DNA of 64,000 bases from Bradyrhizobium altum (GTDB lineage Bacteria > Pseudomonadota > Alphaproteobacteria > Rhizobiales > Xanthobacteraceae), in assembly GCF_020889705.1 (NCBI RefSeq), contig NZ_JACMYP010000008.1, positions 1 to 64,000 on the forward strand, given 5' to 3'. The notes beneath the pieces were generated by a model that worked only from the letters and a program-made list of their open reading frames with translations, was not told where the DNA came from and made no database searches. The stretch's first letter is position 1. Each line of letters begins with the position of its first letter. Shown in pieces: positions 43,313-51,960 of this stretch. Made by a program: the position numbers and the translations under genes.

Positions 43313-44300
43313 ATGAAAGCGGTCGTCCTTAGGGAATTCGGTGGTCTCGAGAACTTGTCTCTGGATGACCTTCCTATCCCTCGTGTCAGTCGAGGGTCAG
43401 TTCTAATTCGTGCCGCCGCTGCGTCGGTCAATCCGGTCGATGTCAGCATCCGAAAGGGGTCCCCGTTCAGCCCGTCTCTTCCCGGGACCATCGGATGTGA
43501 CGTCGCCGGAGTTGTGGAGGCCGTGGGCGAAGACGTGAGGGAATTTGCCCCAGGCGACGAGGTGTTCGGTTGCGTTGGCGGTGTTCGCGGTTCAGGCGGA
43601 ACGCTCGCCCAGTACGTGCTCGCGGATGCCAGGTTGTTGGCGCAAAAGAAGAACTCTTTCCATGAAAGAGGCGGCTGCGCTGCCCCTCGTTGCGATCACG
43701 GCCCACGAAGGACTAACTCGTGGCGGCGTTTCGCCCGCACACCGCGTCCTGGTCCACGGTGGTACAGGTGGAGTCGGTCACGTGGCCATACAGCTCGCCG
43801 CGGCGTATGGCGCAAAGGTTTTTACCACGGTATCGGCGGGATCGCGCGCGACTGCATTGCGCATGGGTGCCATCGACGCGATCGACTATCGGGCTGAAAC
43901 GGTGGAGGCTTACGTCAGGCGCGTCACTGGCGATGCCGGTTTCGACATCGTATTCGACACAATCGGCGGTCAACATCTCGAACAGTCATTCCGGGCTGCA
44001 AGAAATGGCGGGCAGGTCGTTTCCACCATGGCCCTGACCACGGTCAATCTCAAGGCGATGCATCTGAAAGGGTTGTCTCTGCACGTCATATTCATGCTGT
44101 TGCCACTGTTGACAGGAGAAGGCCGCGAGCGACACGGCGCAATCTTGCGTGATGTTGCTGCGTTGGCCGACGCCGGCCATCTTCAACCACTCGTCGACGA
44201 AACTCGCTTCACTCTTGCGGCCGCGACTGACGCCTACCAATATCTCGAATCGAGGGAGGCGACGGGCAAGGTCGTCATCGACATTGCGGAGGCAGCCTGA
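43313..44300 (+). pseudogene. Quinone oxidoreductase-like (MDR family) gene with a frameshift
   Basis: ATG 43313 follows GAGGAG. The first frame encodes MKAVVLREFGGLENL, SVNPVDVSIRKGSPF, LPGTIGCDVAGVVEAVG and PGDEVFGCVGGV up to RLLAQKK, at about residue 116. The frame must then shift near 43655 to reach MKEAAALPLVAITAHEGL, VLVHGGTGGVGHVAIQLA (the NADPH-binding loop), FDIVFDTIGGQ and TGKVVIDIAEAA. Both halves are typical of zinc-free medium-chain reductases that reduce quinones or enones. A single lost base explains it. It may be a true pseudogene or a sequencing error, since the rest is intact. Confidence 0.85.
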
Positions 44301-44410
44301 TGGACGCGCACGACCCGGCTACACCGAACGCAGAACGTCAGGCGAGCGACACCCCGTCCGACATACCCGCGCTGTCCAGAGGCCCCCTGAAGTGAACAAG
44401 GCGACCGCTC

Positions 44411-45367
44411 ATGACCAACGTTCTGGTGCTAGAAACCCACGCAGACGCATACGCAGCCAATTTGCGTGAACGATTTAGCGATCTGGAGATTCAGGTCGCG
44501 CGATCTCCAGCTGACGATCATGTCGACTATGGCAAGGTCGAGGTTCTAATCGCCTTCGGCTTGGGTGTCACGGAAGCGCTGTTCACGCGGATGCCGAACT
44601 TGAAATGGGTGCAATCGTTGGCGACCGGCGTCGATTACTTTTTGCGCAATAAAACCCTGGCTCAGGACGTTCTTCTGACTAGCGGTCGCGGTATCCACGG
44701 GCCAGCTTTGCGCGAGACCGTCCTGCATCTGATGCTCTCGATCAGCCATGACAGTAACGGCCTCGTCCGTGACAAAACTTCTCGCCGCTGGGATCGTCGC
44801 GCGTGGCCCTTACTAGCCGGCAAAACCGCAGTTGTGGTCGGCACTGGCATCGCGGGCGCCGCGATCGGTTACTTGTTGAAAGCCATGGACGTGCGGGTGA
44901 TCGGCGTGAGCCAGACGCCTCGAGCGGTTCCCGGATTTGACGAGGTCGTGCCGCGACGAGAATTGCCAAAAGTTGCCGCAGCAGCGGATTACGTCATCAA
45001 CGTGCTGCCTGGCGACGTGGCGAACCGCAAGATCATCGACGGTAACGTTTTTGCCCATATGAAGCCCAGCGCTTATTTCATTAATGTCGGACGAGGGGAT
45101 ACGGTCGACGAGCAGGCGCTGATCAGAGCTCTCAGGGAACGCGATATCGCAGGCGCAGGACTTGATGTGTTCACTACCGAGCCGTTGCCGGACGAAAGCC
45201 CGCTATGGGACCTTCCCCATGTCTTCATGAGCCCGCATATTGGAGGCCTGTTTGAGGAGTATCAGCAGATGGCCATGCCACTGATTATCCGCAACATGAC
45301 CGCCTATCTTGCCGATCGCGTCGATCAGATGACGAACGTCATCGATCGCTCGGGGAAGGCCACATGA
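44411..45367 (+). CDS. D-isomer-specific 2-hydroxyacid dehydrogenase
   Basis: 318 residues from ATG 44411. The NAD-binding loop is VVVGTGIAGAAIG (from about residue 140). The catalytic residues are in place: Arg in INVGRGD (about 228), Glu in TTEPLPDE (about 257) and His in SPHIGG (about 276). The N-terminal substrate domain contains WVQSLATGVDYF, as in the glyoxylate/hydroxypyruvate reductase branch. It converts a 2-oxoacid to the D-hydroxyacid or the reverse, and the substrate cannot be read from sequence. It lies 110 bases after the quinone oxidoreductase pseudogene, on the same strand. Confidence 0.9.
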   Translation: MTNVLVLETHADAYAANLRERFSDLEIQVARSPADDHVDYGKVEVLIAFGLGVTEALFTRMPNLKWVQSLATGVDYFLRNKTLAQDVLLTSGRGIHGPALRETVLHLMLSISHDSNGLVRDKTSRRWDRRAWPLLAGKTAVVVGTGIAGAAIGYLLKAMDVRVIGVSQTPRAVPGFDEVVPRRELPKVAAAADYVINVLPGDVANRKIIDGNVFAHMKPSAYFINVGRGDTVDEQALIRALRERDIAGAGLDVFTTEPLPDESPLWDLPHVFMSPHIGGLFEEYQQMAMPLIIRNMTAYLADRVDQMTNVIDRSGKAT

Positions 45368-45495
45368 CCGCATGATTGATCCACAAGTCGAGTACTCCAC
45401 CGAGCTGCACCGACGCCGGCATGCGGTTCCTGGGTAACGAAGGCGCGACATTGGTGCGGATGTGATACAGGACTAAACGCAGGGGCCAAGTCGAT

Positions 45496-45600
45496 ATGAA
45501 GGTCGACCTGGCCGTTTTTCCTGTTTCGGACGTCGAACGCGCCAAACGCTTCTACCAACAGACTGGTAACAGAATCGCTTGCCATCGGGCGCTGCGTTAA
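45496..45600 (+). pseudogene. N-terminal relic of a VOC (glyoxalase) protein
   Basis: ATG 45496 after CAGGGG opens MKVDLAVFPVSDVERAKRFYQQ, the first strand and helix of vicinal-oxygen-chelate proteins. It ends at a TAA after 34 codons, while the family has 120 or more. The rest is gone. Confidence 0.65.
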
Positions 45601-45735
45601 CTGGGCAGGTCGGGACGCATTTGAAAAATGCAACCGGCCATCGCAGGGGCGCGCGGGCTTACATCTCGTCCAGAGATACCGCTGCGTGCCAACGGACCGC
45701 GATCGAGTTTTCCAAATGGCGGCAGAAAGAGCGTG

Positions 45736-45810
45736 CAGACATTGGCGGAGATATTCGCCGCCGCGGAGTCGGGCTTCAATATCCTCGTGGACAATGCTGG
45801 AGCAGCCTGA
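45736..45810 (+). pseudogene. Fragment of a short-chain dehydrogenase
   Basis: The frame ends EIFAAAESGFNILVDNAGAA, then a stop codon. Asn-Ala-Gly after Ile-Leu-Val is the fourth-strand motif of short-chain dehydrogenases (usually ILVNNAG). No other part of the fold is present around it. Confidence 0.45.
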
Positions 45811-46377
45811 GCTCATCCTTTATTGTTAAGCGTCGCCTAAGCGCTCCACCTCGCGCGCACTGCAAATCGGTTTAAAAATGGCTCAGGAGGAAGTCACGTT
45901 CGCTGCCCGAACTCAACCGGATAGTTGACATCCTCAATACGAAAACCGCAGCAGCAATAGAGCTTCTGAGTCGCCTACCGATGTGGAAACGGAGGTTTAG
46001 GTCTCTCACCCGCGTTGTTCCTGAGCGATGTGCTTATGAAAGTGCAAGCAACAGAGCGCAGCACGCCAATCCGCCAGAGAGCCTCTCAAGAAGTTTTTGT
46101 CGGGAAATAGCCATCACCACGCAGGACGTTGCGAGCATCAGGATCGAGTACCGAGTTGGGACGCTTGCCCGGGCAGGGCGCCAGCGGTGGTGCACTTTCA
46201 TTCCGAACCGCAGCCTAACGTTGGACACGTCCTTCTAAATCCTGTCACACCGTGATTTCGGCGGCCGCTGTGTTCGTTGCAATTTTTGCCGAATGGATCC
46301 GTTGCCAGGAGCACTTTGCTCTCTCTGCATTTCAAGCTGGCGGTGTCGAGTTCAAGCTGCTTATTCCTCGACCGAAA
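45811..46377. other. Gene-free stretch before the caiB promoter
   Basis: About 570 bases with no supported gene. Together with the two relics to the left it makes a kilobase of decayed DNA. Confidence 0.4.
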
Positions 46378-46422
46378 TTTAATCTGGCGGCCAGATTAAA
46401 ATCCAACAAGTTTATGTTGGAT
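46378..46422 (+). promoter_or_regulatory. LysR-type box, copy 3, before the intact caiB gene
   Basis: A perfect dyad TTTAATC (46378-46384), nine bases, GATTAAA (46394-46400), is followed at once by ATCCAAC (46401-46407), eight bases, GTTGGAT (46416-46422). The ATC-N9-GAT core is the classical LysR-family recognition motif. The gene starts 52 bases further on. Confidence 0.8.
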
Positions 46423-46474
46423 GTGCAGATAGCGACGTGTTGAGAATGCGGCTCCATAGATGAGAGGTGCCGCG

Positions 46475-47743
46475 ATGAAATCCATCTTGCCGAACGCAGT
46501 GTTTGATGAGCGCCCGCTGTTTTCGGGACTTAGGGTTCTCGATATCGCCAGTTTCATCGCTGGCCCTACTGCTACGACCGTGCTGTCGGATTTTGGTGCC
46601 GAAGTGGTCAAGGTAGAAGCACCCGGGATGGGGGATCCGTATCGACACACATACTTGAGCCCGCCAAATCCATCTTCGAAAGAAAACTATGCATGGCAGC
46701 TCACCAATCGCAACAAGCGAAGCTTGGTGGTGGATTTGAAGAACCCACATTCGGCGGAGGTTTTGGCTCGCCTAGTAAAGTGGGCCGACGTTCTCGTGAC
46801 GAATTTTCCTCCTCGGGTGCGACAAAGGCTGGGTTTGAACTACGAAGATGTATCTTTGCTCAATCCACGTCTCATCTACGCCGATATCACCGGATATGGT
46901 GAGGTGGGACCGGAAGCGGACAAGCCCGGATACGACACGACTGCGTATTGGGCGCGTTCGGGTTTGATGCATGTCACTCGCCAAGCGTCTAGTCCGCCCG
47001 CCTTGCCGGTGCCAGGGATTGGCGACCATGCCACTGCGATCTCCCTCTACGCCGGAATCGTGAGCGGGCTTTATCGGCGCGAGCGCACCGGCAAGGGCTG
47101 CAATGTCCGCACCTCCTTGATCGCCAACGGCGTGTGGGCGACAGCCATGTGGTTGCAGGCCGCGCTGCAGGGCGCGAAGTTCAGCCACGAAATAGATCGA
47201 CGCCGTCCCCCGAATGCACTCTTCAACAGTTACCGAAGCCAGGACAGTCGCTGGATCCTGCTCGCGTTCGTCCAGGAAGACAAGAACTGGCCCGTTTTTG
47301 CTCGGGCTATCGAGCGCTCCGACATGCTGTCGGATCCGAGGTTCGCTGATGCGGAGCGTCGTCACGCTAACTCCGGCGCCTTGGTGGCTGAGATCGATCG
47401 TGTGTTCGGCGGGCACCCGCTCGCGCATTGGAGGTCGGTTCTCGATGCCGCTCACCTGCCTTATGGAGCCGTGCAGGTCTGGGATGAAATCGTGAAAGAT
47501 CCACAATTGCTGGCCAACCACATCCTCGTTCCGATAGCGGAAGGCGGCGGAGTGACAATGACGGTGGACAGCCCAGTGGTCATCAAGGAGTCGCCTAAGG
47601 TCGCGCCCCGCACGGCTCCCGCACTGGGCGAACACACCGACGAGGTACTGGAGGAACTAGGCTTCGATGCAGCTCAGATCGATGAGCTGCGCGCCGCCGG
47701 CGCAATCCCGCATGCCCCGCAAAGCAGCAGACTTCATGAATAA
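46475..47743 (+). CDS. CaiB/BaiF family class III CoA-transferase
   Basis: 422 residues from ATG 46475 (GAGAGGTG upstream). Family landmarks are GLRVLDIASFIAGPTATTVLSDFGAEVVKVE, TNRNKRSLVVDLKN and PRLIYADITGYG, then GYDTTAYWARSG with the likely catalytic Asp154, and GALVAEIDRVF near the end. Class III transferases move CoA between acids. Because glutaryl-CoA dehydrogenase follows after 31 bases, the likely reaction here is activation of glutarate with a donor such as succinyl-CoA; this is inferred from context. Expression is probably under the LysR regulator at 50624 through the upstream box. Two truncated copies of its 5' end lie at 39390 and 42716. Confidence 0.92.
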   Translation: MKSILPNAVFDERPLFSGLRVLDIASFIAGPTATTVLSDFGAEVVKVEAPGMGDPYRHTYLSPPNPSSKENYAWQLTNRNKRSLVVDLKNPHSAEVLARLVKWADVLVTNFPPRVRQRLGLNYEDVSLLNPRLIYADITGYGEVGPEADKPGYDTTAYWARSGLMHVTRQASSPPALPVPGIGDHATAISLYAGIVSGLYRRERTGKGCNVRTSLIANGVWATAMWLQAALQGAKFSHEIDRRRPPNALFNSYRSQDSRWILLAFVQEDKNWPVFARAIERSDMLSDPRFADAERRHANSGALVAEIDRVFGGHPLAHWRSVLDAAHLPYGAVQVWDEIVKDPQLLANHILVPIAEGGGVTMTVDSPVVIKESPKVAPRTAPALGEHTDEVLEELGFDAAQIDELRAAGAIPHAPQSSRLHE

Positions 47744-47774
47744 GTGAGCATCTGACAAACAAAGGAGAAAGAAC

Positions 47775-48983
47775 ATGTCAATAGTGACGAAACCCACCGC
47801 GACCGAAAAGGCGATCTTCCATTGGGATGATCCGCTGCGGTTGGACTTGCAACTGACCGACGTCGAAAGGGAAGTCCAACGGAAAGCATTCGAATACGCG
47901 CAGGGGAGTCTTCTGCCTCGCGCGCTCGAAGCACATAGGACGGAGAATTATGAGGACATCCCATCCCTGGTGAAGGAATTGGGCAGCAACGGGTTTTTAG
48001 GTATCAACCTGCACGGCTTCGGCTTCCGCGGCCTGAACCATGTCTGTTACGGCCTTGTGTCCCGCGAGCTCGAGCGGGTCGATTCCGCCTATAGAACCGT
48101 ATACAGCGTTCAATCCAGCCTGGCGACCGAAGCAATCTATCTGAACGGATCAGAGGAACAGAAGGCAAGATTCCTTCCGGGTTTGGCCAGAGGTGAATTG
48201 ATCGCGTGTTTTGGTCTAACCGAACCAAATCACGGCTCGGACCCAGGGTCGATGGAAACCAGGGCAACGAAGGTGTCTGGGGGCTATCAACTCAATGGAC
48301 ACAAGAAATGGATCGGCCTCGCAACCATTGCAGATATTCTGGTTATTTGGGCGAGGGACGAAGAGGGCATTGTCCGAGGATTTATCGTCGAAAATGGCAC
48401 TCCCGGACTAAGCGCGGAGAATATTCATGGAAAGTTTTCCTTACGCGCCGCTCCGACATGCGAGTTCCGATTGGATCAAGTGTTCGTTCCCGAGACGAAT
48501 GTACTTCCGAAAGCCAAGGGGTTGTCGGCGCCGTTTATGTCGCTGAACAAAGCACGATTTAGTATCGCCTGGGGAGTGATCGGTGCCGCCGAGGCATGCT
48601 GGAAAATTGCGAGAGACTACACCTTGCAACGGAAGCAATTTGGCCGACCATTGGCTGCAAACCAACTCATTCAGCGGAAGTTGGCAGATATGGAAACGCA
48701 GGTTGCCTTGATGTCGCAGGCATGCCTGAGAGTCGCAAGATTGCTCGATGAGGGTGAGTGCGCGCACGAGGTGATCAGCCTGGTCAAGCGCTACTGCGCC
48801 AAGACAGCACTTGAGATCGCATTGACGGCACGAGACATGCTCGGAGCCAATGGCATCATCGACGAGCATCACGTCATTCGGCACGTGCTGAACTTGATGG
48901 CCGTAAATACCTACGAGGGTACTGACGATGTCCACGCGCTAATCCTGGGCCGCGCTCAAACCGGGATATCCGCCTTTACCTGA
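47775..48983 (+). CDS. gcdH: Glutaryl-CoA dehydrogenase
   Basis: 402 residues from ATG 47775, with AAAGGAG upstream. The sequence follows the glutaryl-CoA branch of the acyl-CoA dehydrogenases almost phrase by phrase: FHWDDPLRLDLQLTD at the start, RVDSAYRTVYSVQSSL, CFGLTEPNHGSDPGSM (FAD and substrate binding), HGKFSLRAAPTCEF, RKQFGRPLAANQLIQRKLADM, RDMLGANGI and VNTYEGTDDVHALILGRA, with catalytic Glu381. The enzyme oxidises and decarboxylates glutaryl-CoA to crotonyl-CoA with FAD and passes electrons to ETF. It is cytosolic and co-transcribed with the CoA-transferase. It suggests degradation of glutarate, lysine or an aromatic acid. Confidence 0.93.
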   Translation: MSIVTKPTATEKAIFHWDDPLRLDLQLTDVEREVQRKAFEYAQGSLLPRALEAHRTENYEDIPSLVKELGSNGFLGINLHGFGFRGLNHVCYGLVSRELERVDSAYRTVYSVQSSLATEAIYLNGSEEQKARFLPGLARGELIACFGLTEPNHGSDPGSMETRATKVSGGYQLNGHKKWIGLATIADILVIWARDEEGIVRGFIVENGTPGLSAENIHGKFSLRAAPTCEFRLDQVFVPETNVLPKAKGLSAPFMSLNKARFSIAWGVIGAAEACWKIARDYTLQRKQFGRPLAANQLIQRKLADMETQVALMSQACLRVARLLDEGECAHEVISLVKRYCAKTALEIALTARDMLGANGIIDEHHVIRHVLNLMAVNTYEGTDDVHALILGRAQTGISAFT

Positions 48984-49026
48984 GCGTGGTCGTACCGCCA
49001 ACACGTATGCATACCGTGCAAGCAAA

Positions 49027-49049
49027 GGACGCGCGCACCCGGCGCGTCC
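49027..49049. terminator. GC hairpin after gcdH
   Basis: GGACGCGC (49027-49034) and GCGCGTCC (49042-49049) with a 7-base loop. It lies 44 bases after the gcdH stop codon and may reduce read-through into the dehydrogenase gene at 49134. Confidence 0.45.
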
Positions 49050-49133
49050 AGTGCCACCGCCTTGTAAGTACCGAAGGGCCTCCGCGCAGCATTAGGCCCG
49101 CGGAATGAAGATTCACAATCGATGAGAGAACCT

Positions 49134-50126
49134 ATGATGTCCAACAGCAGGGAAGTTCGAAAGATAGCAGTCGTCGGTACGGGAGTTATCGGCGCGAGCT
49201 GGGCCGCCCTGTACCTGGCGCGTGGCTTCAACGTCGTCGCGACCGATCCGGCTCCCAATGCGGAGGCCGATCTGCGTCAATATGTTGACGCCGCCTGGAA
49301 AGCGCTCGAGGTTCTCGGACTTTCGCAAAATGCCTCGAAAGATCGTCTTGAATTCACTGGCGATATGAAGCGCGCACTGGCGGACGCGGACTTTGTCCAG
49401 GAGAGCGGGCCAGAACGCCCGGATTTCAAGATCAAGCTGTTTGCGGAAATCGACGCGGCTACTCCTCCCGATTCGGTGATTGCATCGAGTTCGTCCGGGC
49501 TGACGATGAGCATCATCCAGTCTGCGTGCAAGCATCCAGAACGCTGTGTCATTGGGCACCCCTTCAATCCTCCTCACATGATTCCGTTGGTCGAGGTCGT
49601 CGCGGGCGCCAAAACCTCACCCGAAACCGTGCATCGAGCACTCGAGTTTTACAGATCGATCGGCAAAAAGGCGATCCATGTCCGAAAGGAGATGGTTGGA
49701 CACGTTGCGAACCGTATCCAAGGCGCGCTGTATCGCGAGGTCGTTTACCTGATCGAGCAAGGCGTGCTCGATGTGGCTGATGCCGACGCTGCTGTAAGCT
49801 GGGGACCTGGGCTGCGTTGGGGCGTAATGGGACCCAACATGCTGTTTCACCTTGGTGGCGGTCAAGGTGGTATTCAACATTTCATGGATCACCTCTCTGG
49901 CCCGATCTCGACCTGGTGGAAAGATCTCGGGACGATCACGGAGTTTACCCCGGAGATCAGGCAAACAATCATCAGCGGAGTCCTCAAGGAAGCCGGTAGC
50001 CGCCCCTTAGAGGAACTTGAGCGCGAACGTGACACCATGCTGCTGGAATTACTTGCCGCACGCGCGAATGCTGCTCGCCGCGAAAGAAGCCAAGCGTCTT
50101 TAGCTCCAAAAGAAGAAGTTCAATGA
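49134..50126 (+). CDS. 3-hydroxyacyl-CoA / carnitine-type dehydrogenase
   Basis: 330 residues from ATG 49134; GAGAG lies just before, and ATG 49122 would lie within it. The Rossmann loop is VVGTGVIGASWA (15-20). Next come ASSSSGLTMSIIQSAC, the strongly conserved GHPFNPPHMIPLVEVV with the catalytic His, and in the C-terminal domain GPGLRWGVMGPNMLFHLGGGQGGIQHF. That last phrase is typical of the subgroup with carnitine and L-gulonate dehydrogenases, rather than of beta-oxidation FadB. It oxidises an L-3-hydroxy compound with NAD+; the exact substrate is open. It ends overlapping the small secreted-protein gene by 4 bases (ATGA). Confidence 0.88.
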   Translation: MMSNSREVRKIAVVGTGVIGASWAALYLARGFNVVATDPAPNAEADLRQYVDAAWKALEVLGLSQNASKDRLEFTGDMKRALADADFVQESGPERPDFKIKLFAEIDAATPPDSVIASSSSGLTMSIIQSACKHPERCVIGHPFNPPHMIPLVEVVAGAKTSPETVHRALEFYRSIGKKAIHVRKEMVGHVANRIQGALYREVVYLIEQGVLDVADADAAVSWGPGLRWGVMGPNMLFHLGGGQGGIQHFMDHLSGPISTWWKDLGTITEFTPEIRQTIISGVLKEAGSRPLEELERERDTMLLELLAARANAARRERSQASLAPKEEVQ

Positions 50127-50374
50127 CGGCAACCAAACTCTTGTCGGCTGGATTGATCGCTGCCTTCATTTTCGCAATCTCCGCCGACGCTCACGAACAC
50201 TCCGTGACCGAGCCACATGTCGTCACGAAAGGCAATGCGAGGGCCTTCTCCACCGGCCATTGGATTAGCCGCAATGCTCGCATTCCAATACCGCACGCAA
50301 GTGAACTTGCTGCACCGCCCGACGACGAGCCCGGCGGCGTTTGCGACGACGGCGACAATCCAAGGATATGTTGA
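50123..50374 (+). CDS. Small secreted hypothetical protein, 83 aa
   Basis: The ATG at 50123 overlaps the stop codon of the dehydrogenase gene (ATGA), so translation is probably coupled. A signal peptide is clear: MTATKLLSAGLIAAFIFAISADAHE. The mature part is short, with several His and Pro, and ends GGVCDDGDNPRIC with two Cys. I do not recognise a family. Similar tiny secreted proteins are frequent in Bradyrhizobium-type genomes. Confidence 0.55.
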   Translation: MTATKLLSAGLIAAFIFAISADAHEHSVTEPHVVTKGNARAFSTGHWISRNARIPIPHASELAAPPDDEPGGVCDDGDNPRIC

Positions 50375-50623
50375 AGAAGGCGTGCAGAAGAAGGAGATCG
50401 CCAGTCTCCAGCCTCGGGAGTGACGTGCGCATTTGCTGGAAAGTGAGCCGCAAGCGGTCGCTTCTTCGATCCGATCGCCACGATTTTCGAGGCCCCGTCG
50501 GGCAAGGCAAACAGCGTCGGGTCCGTCAACCCGGAGCTGATCCCGCATTGGGGGTATCCGAGGTGAAAGCTAACTCGCTGCATTCGATGGGCTCGATAAC
50601 CGCCGAGTGTGGTCTCAACCGTC

Positions 50624-51553
50624 TCACTGCGCTTGCCGAGCTGGCCGTTTCGGTTCACGACGCCGGCCGAGGGCGGTGGCCAAGTCGATGAAGGTGCGCA
50701 CGGCCGCAGAAGGCTCGGCCGCGCGGAATGCTACCGCCAGCTCCACCTTCTCAGGAAAATCTGCGAGTGGTCGGAATACAATCTCAGGGAAGCCCAACGC
50801 GCGCATGGATTCAGGTCCCAGCACCACGCCGTAACCGCCGGCGGCCATGGTGAGCGCCGTTACGAAATCGCAGACGTCATGGACCATCGTGACCGTGAAA
50901 CTGCCAACGGTCGCCAGTCGTTCCAGGTAGCTTCCGAAGCCTAAGCTTTCAGTCAGCTGAGGGACGAGAAAGGGTTCATTGCCCAAGTCGGAGGCTCTTA
51001 GCGTGCGCTTGCGCGCAAGCGGATGATCGGCGGCGAGTGCAAGGCAAAGAGCTTCGCGATGAATCACTTGGGCCGCCAGCCCCGCCGCATAACTCGGTCG
51101 GGGTCGTATTAGCGCAACATCCAGGCGACCTTCGGCGAGCGCGTCGAGCTGCCGCGGTGTCTCCATGTCGGTTAGGCGAAGCTGCACCGCAGGGCGACTG
51201 CGCCGGTATTCCCGCAGCAGGCTTTGGAGAGTACGGTTCATGGCCGCCGACGTCACGTACCCGACTTCGATCTGACCAAGCTCGCCGCGCGCCGCAAGGC
51301 GCCCGACCTGCTCAGCCCTTTCCAGCTGGCGGACGGCGGCAACGGCTTCCGATAAGAAGAGCTGCCCCGCCTCGGTAAGTGACACCGCCGCCCGCTTCCG
51401 GCGATTCAGAAGACGAGCGCCGAATGCCTCCTCCAATCCCTTGATCTGTAAGCTCACCGCAGATTGCGCCACGTTCAGCCTGTCCGCGGCGCGCGCGAAG
51501 TGGAGCTCTTCCGCGACGGCGATGAAATAGCGGAGCTGGCGAGCGTCAAGCAT
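50624..51553 (-). CDS. LysR-family transcriptional regulator
   Basis: 309 residues from ATG 51553. The N-terminal helix-turn-helix is standard: LDARQLRYFIAVAEELHFARAADRLNVAQSAVSLQIKGLEEAFGARL (given in part), with the recognition helix at about 30-45. The effector domain contains GELGQIEVGYVTSA, RLDVALIRP, LALAADHPLA and GGYGVVLGP. It is divergent from the acetoacetate decarboxylase operon. A TTTAATC-N9-GATCAAA box lies seven bases before its own start, and the same box stands before the decarboxylase and CaiB operons. It probably activates both and represses itself when a pathway acid binds. Confidence 0.92.
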   Translation of the reverse strand: MLDARQLRYFIAVAEELHFARAADRLNVAQSAVSLQIKGLEEAFGARLLNRRKRAAVSLTEAGQLFLSEAVAAVRQLERAEQVGRLAARGELGQIEVGYVTSAAMNRTLQSLLREYRRSRPAVQLRLTDMETPRQLDALAEGRLDVALIRPRPSYAAGLAAQVIHREALCLALAADHPLARKRTLRASDLGNEPFLVPQLTESLGFGSYLERLATVGSFTVTMVHDVCDFVTALTMAAGGYGVVLGPESMRALGFPEIVFRPLADFPEKVELAVAFRAAEPSAAVRTFIDLATALGRRREPKRPARQAQ

Positions 51554-51559
51554 GTGCGA

Positions 51560-51582
51560 TTTAATCAGTCTCCTCGATCAAA
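51560..51582 (-). promoter_or_regulatory. LysR-type box, copy 5, at the regulator's own start
   Basis: TTTAATC (51560-51566), nine bases, GATCAAA (51576-51582), with one mismatch in the dyad. The second dyad (ATCCAAC/GTTGGAT) is missing here: only ATCAAAC follows. Bound regulator would block its own gene, which fits autorepression. Confidence 0.65.
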
Positions 51583-51756
51583 ATCAAACGACCTCTTGTG
51601 CAAGCAAGGTCGCGGTTTCCAGTCACAAGTTCGGTGCTCTCAAGGCCCGCTGGAAAGCTCTCGAAAGCCGCGCCACCGGTCGAAGCTGGCTGATTCATTC
51701 CAATCTCGTCGGTCGAACGCGCCGTTAGCGCGATAGTGGGATGTAGAGTAGAGCAA

Positions 51757-51801
51757 TTTGATCAGTTTATCCGATTAAAATCCAACAATTCAATGTTGGA
51801 T
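51757..51801 (+). promoter_or_regulatory. LysR-type box, copy 4, before acetoacetate decarboxylase
   Basis: TTTGATC (51757-51763), nine bases, GATTAAA (51773-51779), then ATCCAAC (51780-51786), eight bases, GTTGGAT (51795-51801). It lies 159 bases before the start codon at 51961, so this transcript has a longer leader than the caiB copies. Confidence 0.75.
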
Positions 51802-51960
51802 GTGCAGATAACGCGTGTGGTCAAAATGCGAGACGTTCAAACAAGAGATCTGCCAGCGCCAGCTCGAGATGGCCGTGAGCCTGGCATTAAGCCGAGACGC
51901 GATAGCGCCCGACAATCTTTGTGTCCACACCCACCGAATTCGAGCAACAGGAGTTCAGCT

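Noticed and set aside
45325-45816. Leftward frame of 163 codons
   Set aside because: It is the shadow of the 2-hydroxyacid dehydrogenase end and of the VOC and SDR relics on the other strand.
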